From CAZFLM01 sp964519955 (GTDB taxonomy: Bacteria; Armatimonadota; Chthonomonadetes; Chthonomonadales; CAJBBX01), in assembly GCA_964519955.1 (NCBI GenBank), contig CAZFLM010000132.1:1-12692 (forward strand): a DNA stretch of 12,692 nt, in the 5' to 3' direction. A model generated the notes under the pieces. That model was given only the letters and a program-made list of their open reading frames with translations. It searched no databases and had not been told where the DNA came from. Position 1 is the first letter of the stretch. Every line of letters starts with the position of its first letter. The translations under genes and the position numbers were made by a program. Shown here one piece after another: positions 6,269-12,551 of the stretch.

Positions 6269-7087
6269 ATGCATCGCATCGACACCGATCGCCAGTCCGT
6301 TCTGCCCCTCATCGAGGGCATGGAACATCACCTCAGCGTCCACGCGTTCGCGGCCGGCACCATGCCGGGGTGGATGTACGTGGACGATCCGGCCGCCCCG
6401 CGCACGGCCTTCGCGTTCAACAACGAGGGCTGGTACCTAATCGGCGACGGCGCCAACGAGCGCTTCCTCGAGTGGCTCGTTCCGCTCATCCGCGACGAGG
6501 TCGTGCCCGGCGCCCGCGCGCATGGGGAGGGACTGATCCCGCTCCACTTCCACCCGCAGGACTGGGAGCCCCTCGGCACGCGCCTGCTCCCCGGCCAGCC
6601 GTTCCACATCGACTTCCAGCACTACTTCCGCTGCTCGAAGCCGGAGGTCGAGTGGCGCGCGGAGCTGCCGGCCGGCCTCGCGGTCCGCGGTGTCGACGCC
6701 GGCGTGCTGGAGCGGGAGGACGATCCTGTCGTGGCCAAGCTGCGGCGATGGGCGCAGGGCGCGTTCGGCTCGCTGGAGGCGTTCGTCGAGGCGGGGCTGG
6801 GCCGCATCGTGGAGCACGAGGGCCGCATCGTGTCGTGGTGCATGCCGGACTGCGTGGCCGGGCGGCGCTGCGAGGTGGGCATCCACACACTGCCGGAGTT
6901 CCGCCGCCGGGGGCTGGCCGCCTGCGCGGTGGCGGCGACGGTGGAGGGCTGCCTGGAGCGCGGCTTCGAGTGGGTGGGGTGGCACTGCTGGAGCGAGAAC
7001 GAGGCGTCCGCCAATCTGGCCCAGAAGGTCGGGTTCCGCCTTGTCTGCGACCACTCTGCGTTCATGCTCCACCTGCGGGAGCGGTAG
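6269..7087 (+). CDS. GNAT acetyltransferase, PF12746-like two-domain type
   Basis: A 272-residue cytoplasmic protein. The N-terminal ~135 residues (GWYLIGDGANERFLEWLVPL, then LHFHPQDW) resemble the extra domain of the PF12746 GNAT group. The C-terminal half carries the acetyl-CoA site: EVGIHTLPEFRRRGLAACAV (202-221), GWHCWSENEASANLAQKVGF (237-256), and a final strand FMLHLRER. Length fits the two-domain group. The start ATG 6269 has AAGGAA about 14 bases upstream, somewhat far but acceptable; no better start was found. It is divergent from the small membrane protein gene. The acetyl acceptor is unknown. It belongs to a different GNAT subgroup from the protein at 1766, so the two are not recent duplicates. 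Confidence 0.85.
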   Translation: MHRIDTDRQSVLPLIEGMEHHLSVHAFAAGTMPGWMYVDDPAAPRTAFAFNNEGWYLIGDGANERFLEWLVPLIRDEVVPGARAHGEGLIPLHFHPQDWEPLGTRLLPGQPFHIDFQHYFRCSKPEVEWRAELPAGLAVRGVDAGVLEREDDPVVAKLRRWAQGAFGSLEAFVEAGLGRIVEHEGRIVSWCMPDCVAGRRCEVGIHTLPEFRRRGLAACAVAATVEGCLERGFEWVGWHCWSENEASANLAQKVGFRLVCDHSAFMLHLRER

Positions 7088-7242
7088 GCGCGCGATCGTG
7101 CGAGTGGTCCAGTTGGGCGCATCCGCATGGAAGGCACGTGGGACGATGGAGGACTAACGCTGTTTCGGGTGGAACTGCCACGTAGCTATCTCGTTCGGCG
7201 ACTACGGCGCACGCGCCGGCCGCCGAGCCAAGGGGAGCGGCC

Positions 7243-7821
7243 ATGTGGGATCCTCAGACGTGTACCATCGCGATATACGTTACCGGCGGCGTCGTGTTGG
7301 CTCTCGTGGGTGCGCTGATAACGCGCGGGGCCAGGAGCGCAGGGACAACCACCGTGAAGCTGCCGCTGTTTGGGGAGGTACGGTCTGACTACCCTGCGAT
7401 CGTGGTCATCTTTGTTGGTGCGTTCGTGATGGCGTTGCCGCTGCTCAAGGAGTCCAAGGCGGCGCCCACCATCCACAGACCGCAGATTCAGTTCAGCGGG
7501 ACGGAGGTCCAAAGGCTGCCGGGCGGACCTAAGATCAGCGGCCTGGTGCGAGCTGACGGAGCCAAGGTCGCCGGCGGCACGATCACCGTGTTCCTAGCCC
7601 CGGTGTCCGACGAAGCAGACAGTGCTCAGGGCAAGTTCGTGCTGAAGGTTCCCGAGGGGGTCAGCGAGGGCAAACTGGTAGCCTGGCTCCGGGACCGCGA
7701 CGGGGTGGACGCCGTGCATTCCATGCAGTCGGCCGGGCTACTGGACACACCGGTGACCCCACAGGCAAGCGCGCTCGACCAGACCGCGGTAAGGCCATGG
7801 GGCGAGCCGCCTGTCCAGTAG
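7243..7821 (+). CDS. Membrane protein with two N-terminal helices and a C-terminal beta domain, function unknown
   Basis: A 192-residue protein. Two hydrophobic segments, residues 8-26 (TIAIYVTGGVVLALVGALI) and 51-68 (PAIVVIFVGAFVMALPLL), are separated by a short loop, TVKLPLFGEVRSDY. The remaining ~120 residues lie on one side of the membrane. Residues about 95-150 (KISGLVRADGAKVAGGTITVFLAP...GKFVLKVPEGVSEGKLVAWL) read like a carboxypeptidase-regulatory or transthyretin-like beta sandwich; this is inference from strand pattern only. The start ATG 7243 has AAGGGGAG directly upstream. It lies 37 bases before the secreted repeat protein on the same strand, so both are probably one transcript. 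Third-position base use is less GC-biased than in the housekeeping genes. I do not recognise the family. Confidence 0.75.
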   Translation: MWDPQTCTIAIYVTGGVVLALVGALITRGARSAGTTTVKLPLFGEVRSDYPAIVVIFVGAFVMALPLLKESKAAPTIHRPQIQFSGTEVQRLPGGPKISGLVRADGAKVAGGTITVFLAPVSDEADSAQGKFVLKVPEGVSEGKLVAWLRDRDGVDAVHSMQSAGLLDTPVTPQASALDQTAVRPWGEPPVQ

Positions 7822-7858
7822 CGTTGCATGCCCGCGTTTGCGTCCTGAAGGAGTAGCC

Positions 7859-8572
7859 ATGATACCGCGTACGATAGTGGCAGGCCTGCTGCTGCTTGCC
7901 GCCGCGGCGCGCGCGTCTGCGCAGCCAGTCGCAGTGGTCGCGCAGGTCGTCGACAACGGCGGCCGCCCGATCGAGGGGCGCACCGTGTCGCTGACGGTTG
8001 GGTTCGCCGATATCGGTGCCAGGAGGACGGTGGCGGAGAAGAGAACCGACTTCGCCGGTCTCGTGCAGTTCCGGCTACCGACGGTCGAGGCTGGCAAGTA
8101 CCAGTTGAAGTGCGAGCAGACGGTAGGCGCTATGTTCGATCCCATGAAGCACCGTCCGGTCCGCTTCGAGGAGATCAGGCTCGCCGAGAAAGTGCGGGTC
8201 ACGTTCGGGCCCGGGGTCGAGGCTGCCCTGAACCCGTTGGCCAGGGCGACCATCAACGCCAAGGCCGCATTGACGATCAACCTGGCTGCCGCCAGGACGA
8301 TCAGCTACTCGGCCGCGAAGTACATCAACGAGGCCGCAGCGAAGACCATCAAACCGTCAGCCGCCATGTGGATCAACAGCGCGGCCGCCCACGACATCAA
8401 TGCCGGCGCCGCCGGGACGATCTCAGCGGCAGGGGCGTACTGGATCACGGCCGGCGGCGCGTCCACCATCAGCCCGGAGGCGGCGAAGGTCCTCTGCAAG
8501 GAGCGCGCCCGTACGCTCACAGCGGAGTCTGCCAGGAACCTGACGCCCGAGCAAGCCCGCGTCGCCCCGTAG
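7859..8572 (+). CDS. Secreted protein with 14 C-terminal octapeptide repeats, function unknown
   Basis: A 237-residue protein. Residues 1-21 form a signal peptide (MIPRTIVAGLLLLAAAARASA) with likely cleavage at ASA-Q22. Residues about 24-120 form a predicted beta domain (VVAQVVDNGGRPIEGRTVSL, then TDFAGLVQFRLP), like Ig- or carboxypeptidase-regulatory-type modules. From Asn125 to 236 the sequence divides without gaps into 14 octapeptides of pattern [N/S/T]-x-x-A-A-x-x-[I/L]: NPLARATI, NAKAALTI, NLAAARTI, SYSAAKYI and so on to TAESARNL and TPEQARVA. ATG 7859 is chosen because GAAGGAG precedes it and it gives a proper signal peptide. It is cotranscribed, probably, with the two-helix membrane gene 37 bases upstream. 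Export is well supported; its role is unknown. Confidence 0.82.
   Translation: MIPRTIVAGLLLLAAAARASAQPVAVVAQVVDNGGRPIEGRTVSLTVGFADIGARRTVAEKRTDFAGLVQFRLPTVEAGKYQLKCEQTVGAMFDPMKHRPVRFEEIRLAEKVRVTFGPGVEAALNPLARATINAKAALTINLAAARTISYSAAKYINEAAAKTIKPSAAMWINSAAAHDINAGAAGTISAAGAYWITAGGASTISPEAAKVLCKERARTLTAESARNLTPEQARVAP
8231..8566 (+). repeat. Coding array of 14 octapeptide (24-nt) repeats
   Basis: The array is exact in register: 14 consecutive 8-residue units with no insertion. Position 1 is N, S, T, K or C; positions 4-5 are mostly Ala-Ala; position 8 is Ile in units 1-10 and Leu in units 11-13. At DNA level the units are diverged (synonymous and non-synonymous changes), so the periodicity is conserved in protein rather than by recent DNA amplification. 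Confidence 0.85.
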
Positions 8573-8603
8573 AGCGGGGCTGCGGCTGGAGTCACCGGTG
8601 CCC

Positions 8604-8630
8604 GGACTGGAGTGTTCGTTACTCCGGACC
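8604..8630. terminator. Hairpin in the convergent gap, possible bidirectional terminator
   Basis: GGACTGGAGT (8604-8613) pairs with ACTCCGGACC (8621-8630) around the loop GTTCGTT, with one A/A mismatch and one G/T wobble. It lies between the secreted-repeat gene and rdgB, which converge, and it covers the rdgB stop codon (8619-8621). No T-run follows on either side, so the terminator role is a moderate inference from position. Confidence 0.45.
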
Positions 8631-9242
8631 GATCAGCTCCCGCAGCACCTCGGCCGCACGGGCGAGCGCCTGTCCGCGGTGGCTGATCCGGTGCTTCTCC
8701 TCCGGCGGCAGCTCGGCCATGTGGCAGCCCCGGTCCGGCAGGTAGAAGATCGGGTCGTAGCCGAAGCCGTAGTGGCCCCGCATCTCGTGGGCGATGCGCC
8801 CCTCGCAAACCCCGGCGCAGAAGTGCGATGCGCCGCCGGGCACCGCGATGACCACCGAGCAGCGGAACCTGCACCCGCGCTTCTCGTCCGGCACGTCCTG
8901 CAGCATCTCGATCAGGCGCGCCATCTTCTCGGGGAACGGCGTGTCCTCGCCCAGGAAGCGCCGCGAGTAGAGCCCCGGCTGCCCGTCGAGCGCGTCGATC
9001 TCCAGGCCCGCGTCGTCGGCGATGGCGACGCGCCCGGTGGCCTCTGCGGCGGCGCGCGCCTTCAGCTCGGCGTTCTCCGCGTAGGTGATTCCCGTCTCGT
9101 CCACCTCGGTTGGCACGCCGGGGAAATCGGCGAGAGTGCGGATGGCGAGGCCCAAGGGCGCGAGGATCGTCGCCATCTCGACCCCCTTCTTGCGGTTGCC
9201 GGTGGCGACGACGAGTTCACGGGGCAGGAATTGGACGGGCAT
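8619..9242 (-). CDS. rdgB: XTP/dITP diphosphatase (RdgB/HAM1 family)
   Basis: A 207-residue cytoplasmic enzyme that hydrolyses non-canonical purine nucleotides (dITP, XTP, ITP) to monophosphates and so keeps them out of DNA and RNA. Family motifs: LVVATGNRKK (10-19), TYAENAELKARAAAEATG (53-70), ADDAGLEIDAL with the catalytic aspartates (75-85), PGLYSRRFLGED (89-100), GFGYDPIF (159-166), AELPPEEKHRISHRGQAL (176-193). Length is typical. Start ATG 9242 places the first strand correctly, and AAAGG lies about 6 bases upstream. It is the last gene of a minus-strand series after the 178-residue protein (53-base gap). Confidence 0.95.
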   Translation of the reverse strand: MPVQFLPRELVVATGNRKKGVEMATILAPLGLAIRTLADFPGVPTEVDETGITYAENAELKARAAAEATGRVAIADDAGLEIDALDGQPGLYSRRFLGEDTPFPEKMARLIEMLQDVPDEKRGCRFRCSVVIAVPGGASHFCAGVCEGRIAHEMRGHYGFGYDPIFYLPDRGCHMAELPPEEKHRISHRGQALARAAEVLRELIGPE

Positions 9243-9295
9243 GTGTGCCTTTGTGGGGGCGAAGACCGTGAGCGGTGAGGTAGGCGGACGCAGTC

Positions 9296-9832
9296 CTAGT
9301 GCTCAGTATCGTCGACGTGGGCGCGGAATGCCTCGAGCGCCGCGCGCGCGCTGGTGATGCGGTCGATGACGGTGGCCGAGTGGATGTTGTCCGCGACATC
9401 CGCCGGCAGGAACAGCGATTCGAGAACGTCGCTCGAGGAGGTCCGTGTGGCCGTGTCCACGCCGCTGCCGTGCGACAGGAAATGGCGGAAGCCCGGCCCG
9501 AATGCCTGGTAGCGGTCCAGGAACCAGGACCGCACATCCGCGTAGCGTTTGTCGGCCCTGGCGTTGCACCCGTCCTTGGCCGTCCAGCAGAGCAGGTCGA
9601 CCAATTCGTCGAACTGCAGCTCCACATCGGCCAGGAGGCGTGCCGAGCGCTGTATCTCGGCCTCCACTCGGTGGTTGCGTATGGTCTGAAGCGGATGCGG
9701 CATCGATGCGGTCAGCCAATCGTTCATGCCACGACGAACGCGCTCGACGCTTCTGGTCCATCGGTGAGCTGCCGCCTGGACGGCAAAGGCCAACCTGTGG
9801 AACGCCGGCATGGGCAATCCCGCACGGATCAT
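9296..9832 (-). CDS. Hypothetical helical protein, 178 residues
   Basis: Preferred over the overlapping opposite frame because AAGGAG sits 8 bases before ATG 9832 and the composition is protein-like (balanced Asp/Glu, Leu, Phe, Trp). Most of the length should be alpha-helical: HRVEAEIQRSARLLADVELQ (54-73), FDELVDLLCWTAKDG (74-88) and the C-terminal SARAALEAFRAHVDD. No membrane segment or known catalytic motif was seen. The N-terminus (MPAFHRLAFAVQAAAHRW) is basic and amphipathic; Met8 is an alternative start. It lies between the DUF1844 gene and rdgB on the same strand, but a hairpin at 9938 probably separates it from DUF1844 transcription. Not recognised. Confidence 0.6.
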   Translation of the reverse strand: MIRAGLPMPAFHRLAFAVQAAAHRWTRSVERVRRGMNDWLTASMPHPLQTIRNHRVEAEIQRSARLLADVELQFDELVDLLCWTAKDGCNARADKRYADVRSWFLDRYQAFGPGFRHFLSHGSGVDTATRTSSSDVLESLFLPADVADNIHSATVIDRITSARAALEAFRAHVDDTEH

Positions 9833-9937
9833 GCCGCTGACTCCTTCTGGAGGGATCCAGCTTGCTGCGCCGCACGCGGACTACCTGCGCCCGCATGGGC
9901 GGGATTCATAGAGTCCGGGACTGAACTAGGGGGCATT

Positions 9938-9959
9938 CCGGCGAGCCAGCGCTCGCCGG
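9938..9959 (-). terminator. Perfect 8-bp-stem hairpin after the DUF1844 gene
   Basis: CCGGCGAG (9938-9945) and CTCGCCGG (9952-9959) are exact reverse complements around CCAGCG. The hairpin starts 12 bases past the DUF1844 stop (9972) in the direction of its transcription. There is no T-run, so a Rho-independent role is likely but not proven. Confidence 0.5.
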
Positions 9960-9971
9960 CGGGCGAACTAC

Positions 9972-10385
9972 CTAGCGGTTCGCTTGTCGCACGTAGTTGA
10001 GACGCAGGTCGTTGACGAGGTTCTGCAGCTCGCGCTGGGTGCTGTCGTCGATCTGGTCTTTCACGCGCTCCGCCAGGAACACGACCGCGTCGATCGCTTC
10101 GCGTGCGCCCGCCAGGTCCCTCTCCATCTGCCCCGTGGCGGGATCGGGGACGAGCCCCATGCCGATCCATGCGCCCTGGTGCAGGATGTCGATACACATC
10201 AGGAAGCGATCGCGTACCGTCAGGCGATGGCGCGGACCCGTCGGGCCTGCCTCGACCTCGGTCTCGTCGGCGTCCGGCTCAGGCTGCTCCGCAGCCTCAA
10301 TCGGCTCCTCGGCGCTGTTCGCCTCCGGCTCGGTGGTGCCGCGCTTGTCGACGAACGTGAAGCCCTGCTCTTCTTCCGGCTGCAT
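9972..10385 (-). CDS. DUF1844 domain protein
   Basis: A 137-residue protein of unknown function. Residues 1-50 are acidic, Pro/Glu-rich and probably disordered (QPEEEQGFTFVDKR, then EPIEAAEQPEPDADETEVEA). Residues about 58-133 are the DUF1844 helical domain (PF08899): hydrophobic helix FLMCIDILHQGAWIGMGLVP, the family DPATGQMERDLAGAREAID motif, and a final LQNLVNDLRLNYV. ATG 10385 is chosen because DUF1844 proteins usually begin with such a short charged leader and because a promoter lies at 10444-10472, inside the longer open frame, which rules out a start farther upstream. It is divergent from the nif3-like gene. Confidence 0.85.
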   Translation of the reverse strand: MQPEEEQGFTFVDKRGTTEPEANSAEEPIEAAEQPEPDADETEVEAGPTGPRHRLTVRDRFLMCIDILHQGAWIGMGLVPDPATGQMERDLAGAREAIDAVVFLAERVKDQIDDSTQRELQNLVNDLRLNYVRQANR

Positions 10386-10443
10386 GCTCTCGGCGCTCCC
10401 CGGCGTAGTGCCTGGCCGGTGCTTCCCGACCCGGCGTTGGTGG

Positions 10444-10472
10444 AGTATAACACACGGGAGAAGCCATTTCAA
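10444..10472 (-). promoter_or_regulatory. Sigma-70-type promoter for the DUF1844 gene
   Basis: On the minus strand, TTGAAA (10472-10467) and TATACT (10449-10444) are separated by exactly 17 bases. Each box differs from consensus at one position. Transcription would start near 10437, about 50 bases before ATG 10385. Confidence 0.65.
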
Positions 10473-10528
10473 GCAGACACCTGGCATTTGTACATGGTGA
10501 GTTTTGTCTGTGAGAATCGGAGGTCGCA

Positions 10529-11281
10529 ATGGTACTTCAGGAGCTTGTCGCCTACCTCGACGACTACCTCGCGATAGGGTCCGTCCCCGACTATCCGGAC
10601 GCCTTCAACGGCCTGCAGGTGGAGGGCCGCGAGACCGTGAACCGGGTCGCCTTAGCGGTGGATGCGTGCGCTGCCACGATCGAGCAGGCGGTCGCCGGCA
10701 GCGCCGACATGCTGCTCGTTCACCACGGGCTCTTCTGGGGATCCAAGGCGCCGGTCACCGGGCCGTACTACCGGAGGCTGTCCGGGCTCATTCGCGCCGG
10801 CATGAGCCTCTACTCGTGCCATCTGCCGCTCGACGCGCACCCGGAGGTGGGGAACAACCACGTGCTGGCGCGGCGCCTCGGCCTGCACCCCGGCGGACGC
10901 TTCGGCGAGCACGAGGGCGTACCGATCGGCGTCTGGGCCGATGTGGAGATCGAGCGGTCCGATCTGGCGCACAAGCTGAGCGACGAGCTGAACGTGCTGC
11001 CGCTCGTGCTGACCACCGGCCCGAGCACCGTCAAGCGCGTGGCGGTCGTCACCGGGGGCGCCGGTTCGTGGGTCGCCAAAGCCAAGGCGGCGGGCTGCGA
11101 TACGCTCATCACCGGCGAGGGGCCGCACCACACCTACTTCGACGCCGAGGAGATGGGCGTCAACGTGATGTACGCAGGCCACTACGCGACGGAGACCGTC
11201 GGCGCGCAAGCATTGGGCGACCACCTGCGCGACCGGCTCCGGCTCGACGCGTTCTTCATCGACTATCCGACGGGGCTGTAG
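10529..11281 (+). CDS. Nif3-like dinuclear metal centre protein (DUF34/NIF3)
   Basis: A 250-residue member of the Nif3/YbgI/YqfO family, toroidal cytoplasmic proteins that bind two metal ions; some are annotated as GTP cyclohydrolase 1 type 2, but the physiological role is not settled. Expected ligands are present: His65-His66 in LLVHHGLFW, Asp102 in CHLPLDAH (97-104), His218 and Glu222 in GHYATE. Other signatures: PDAFNGLQVEG (23-33) and CDTLITGEGPHHTYFDAEE (190-208). Length matches the short family form, without the PII-like insert found in Bacillus YqfO. ATG 10529 is preceded by GGAGG with good spacing. It is divergent from DUF1844; the 143-base gap should hold both promoters, though only the minus-strand one is clear. 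Confidence 0.93.
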   Translation: MVLQELVAYLDDYLAIGSVPDYPDAFNGLQVEGRETVNRVALAVDACAATIEQAVAGSADMLLVHHGLFWGSKAPVTGPYYRRLSGLIRAGMSLYSCHLPLDAHPEVGNNHVLARRLGLHPGGRFGEHEGVPIGVWADVEIERSDLAHKLSDELNVLPLVLTTGPSTVKRVAVVTGGAGSWVAKAKAAGCDTLITGEGPHHTYFDAEEMGVNVMYAGHYATETVGAQALGDHLRDRLRLDAFFIDYPTGL

Positions 11282-11306
11282 GCCGAGCTGGTCCGTCCTG
11301 GGCGCC

Positions 11307-11331
11307 GCCTCGGCGTCGAGGCCGGAGTTTA
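11307..11331 (+). terminator. Weak hairpin after the nif3-like gene
   Basis: GCCTCG (11307-11312) and CGAGGC (11317-11322) pair around GCGT, followed by CCGGAGTTT. The stem is only 6 bp and the T-run only three bases, so this is a tentative terminator placed between the nif3-like stop (11281) and the cupin promoter (11346). Confidence 0.3.
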
Positions 11332-11345
11332 GCGGCGCTACACTA

Positions 11346-11374
11346 TTGACGCCTGGGCAGAACCCCTGTACAAT
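11346..11374 (+). promoter_or_regulatory. Near-consensus sigma-70-type promoter for the cupin gene
   Basis: TTGACG (11346-11351), 17-base spacer, TACAAT (11369-11374). Both boxes differ from consensus by one base. The predicted start near 11381 leaves a leader of about 40 bases before ATG 11422. Confidence 0.75.
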
Positions 11375-11421
11375 GACCCATCGGTGGCCTTCGACGCTGT
11401 GCCACCGTGACGGGGGTTGAC

Positions 11422-11775
11422 ATGGCAGCCGACAGGGTCTGCTTCAGCAAGCCAGATGAGGTGCGCACATTCCCGCTCGGCAAGCTCGAGTTGGTGAACA
11501 TCGCCGGCGGGGTCGTCGGACGGTTCACGCTCGAGCCGGGGTGGCACTGGGCCGAGCATGTGAAGCCCATAGTCGGGACCGAGTACTGCGAGGCCCCGCA
11601 CTTCCAGTACCACGTGTCTGGGGTCATCCACGTCAGGATGGCAACGGGCCAGGAGTTGGAGATCGGGCCAGGCGAGGTCAGCAACCTGCCGGCCCAGCAC
11701 GATGCCTGGGTGGTGGGGGACGAGCCGGTGGTCCTGATCGACTGGAACGGAGTCGCGAACTTCGCGGCTGCCTAG
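11422..11775 (+). CDS. Cupin-domain protein
   Basis: A 117-residue single-domain cupin (beta barrel), cytoplasmic, function unassigned. The barrel is visible as FTLEPGWHWAEHV (35-47), EAPHFQYHVSGVIHVRM (57-73) with His60 and His64 in the usual metal-ligand region, and LEIGPGEVSNLPAQHDAWVV (79-98) with His93. The pattern resembles small cupins annotated as cupin_2; no substrate can be proposed. ATG 11422 has GGGGG about 6 bases upstream; a GTG at 11407 in frame is an alternative but lacks a ribosome site. It has its own strong promoter at 11346 and is followed by another promoter before the methyltransferase, so it appears monocistronic. Confidence 0.82.
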   Translation: MAADRVCFSKPDEVRTFPLGKLELVNIAGGVVGRFTLEPGWHWAEHVKPIVGTEYCEAPHFQYHVSGVIHVRMATGQELEIGPGEVSNLPAQHDAWVVGDEPVVLIDWNGVANFAAA

Positions 11776-11787
11776 CCTGTGACGTGG

Positions 11788-11817
11788 TTGACACGGTTCC
11801 TGGCCGCGCGCTATCAT
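11788..11817 (+). promoter_or_regulatory. Near-consensus sigma-70-type promoter for the methyltransferase gene
   Basis: A consensus -35 box TTGACA (11788-11793), an 18-base spacer and TATCAT (11812-11817; one mismatch to TATAAT). The predicted start near 11824 leaves a leader of about 50 bases before ATG 11877. Confidence 0.7.
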
Positions 11818-11876
11818 CGGCGCGTGCCAGGAACCAGCCCACCGGCACGATCCCACTAACCGGGCGAGGGTGCGAG

Positions 11877-12551
11877 ATGCCGGTGGACGACTCGATCGTG
11901 ATCGAACAGATGGAGATGCTCAAGGGCGCCGTGCTGAGCAACCTGCGCATCCTGGCGCCGCACAATCCTGAGGACTACTACTACCAGCACCTGCTGGAGC
12001 TGGCAGACGCCTTCTACTTCTTCGAGACGTACCAGGTGATCCTGTGGGCCGGCTTGAAGCTGCAGCCGAAGCGCATCCTGGAGATCGGGACGCGCAACGG
12101 GGGCAGCCTGGTTCAGCTCCTGAGCGCCTACCACCGGCACAACGGGCTGCGCGTCGTGTGCTTCGACCTCTGGCGGGAGATCGGCTCGCCGGAGGCGGTG
12201 CGGCGCAACCTGCAGGTCCTGAACATCCCCAGCGACTTCATCGAGTTCGTCAGCGGCGACTCCACGCTCACCGTTCCCGAGTGGCGCGCCCGCCATCGCG
12301 ACGAGCGGTTCGACTACGTGCTGGTGGACGGCGGGCATGACGCCGTTACGGCCGCCACCGACCTGGCCAACGTCGCCGACCTCGTTGCTCCCGGGGGCAT
12401 CATCATCTTCGACGACGTCTGCCCCGTCAGCTACGGCCTCCTTCCCGTGTGGCGCCAGTTCCAGGCCGAGCACGAGGGGCAGTTCGAGTGGCACGAGAAG
12501 CTCTGGCGCAAGGGCGTGACGTGGGGCATCCGCCAACCGCCCGCGGCGTAA
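11877..12551 (+). CDS. Class I SAM-dependent methyltransferase
   Basis: A 224-residue protein with a Rossmann-type SAM-binding fold. Motif I is RILEIGTRNGGSL (66-78); the acidic residue after strand 2 is Asp98 in VVCFDLW; FVSGDST (124-130) contributes to the adenine side; RFDYVLVDGGHD (144-155) is strand 4; VAPGGIIIFDD (170-180) is strand 5. The layout, including GGHD followed by DL and PGGIIIFDD, fits the Methyltransf_24-like / cephalosporin-hydroxylase-like subgroup, whose members often modify sugars or natural products; the substrate here is unknown. The helical N-terminus (1-60, with DYYYQHLLELADAFYFF) is a likely substrate or dimer region. ATG 11877 has GAGGG at 11866-11870. It has its own promoter at 11788, so it is probably transcribed alone. 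Confidence 0.88.
   Translation: MPVDDSIVIEQMEMLKGAVLSNLRILAPHNPEDYYYQHLLELADAFYFFETYQVILWAGLKLQPKRILEIGTRNGGSLVQLLSAYHRHNGLRVVCFDLWREIGSPEAVRRNLQVLNIPSDFIEFVSGDSTLTVPEWRARHRDERFDYVLVDGGHDAVTAATDLANVADLVAPGGIIIFDDVCPVSYGLLPVWRQFQAEHEGQFEWHEKLWRKGVTWGIRQPPAA

Noticed and set aside
7088..7242. Small gene or RNA upstream of the two-helix membrane gene
   Set aside because: Short open frames here lack ribosome sites, and no stable RNA fold or promoter stood out.
8231..8566. Tandem DNA repeat or CRISPR reading of the octapeptide region
   Set aside because: The DNA units are well diverged; the regularity is at protein level and lies within a gene with a ribosome site and signal peptide.
9299..10000. 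Plus-strand open frame of 233 codons
   Set aside because: It has no ribosome site, its composition is typical of an antisense shadow, and it overlaps the better supported minus-strand gene at 9296-9832.
10386..10529. N-terminal extension of the DUF1844 protein
   Set aside because: The frame is open, but the promoter boxes lie within it and the extension has no family similarity; ATG 10385 is more likely.
9984..10577. Plus-strand open frame opposite DUF1844
   Set aside because: It mirrors a recognised DUF1844 gene and would overlap the start of the nif3-like gene.
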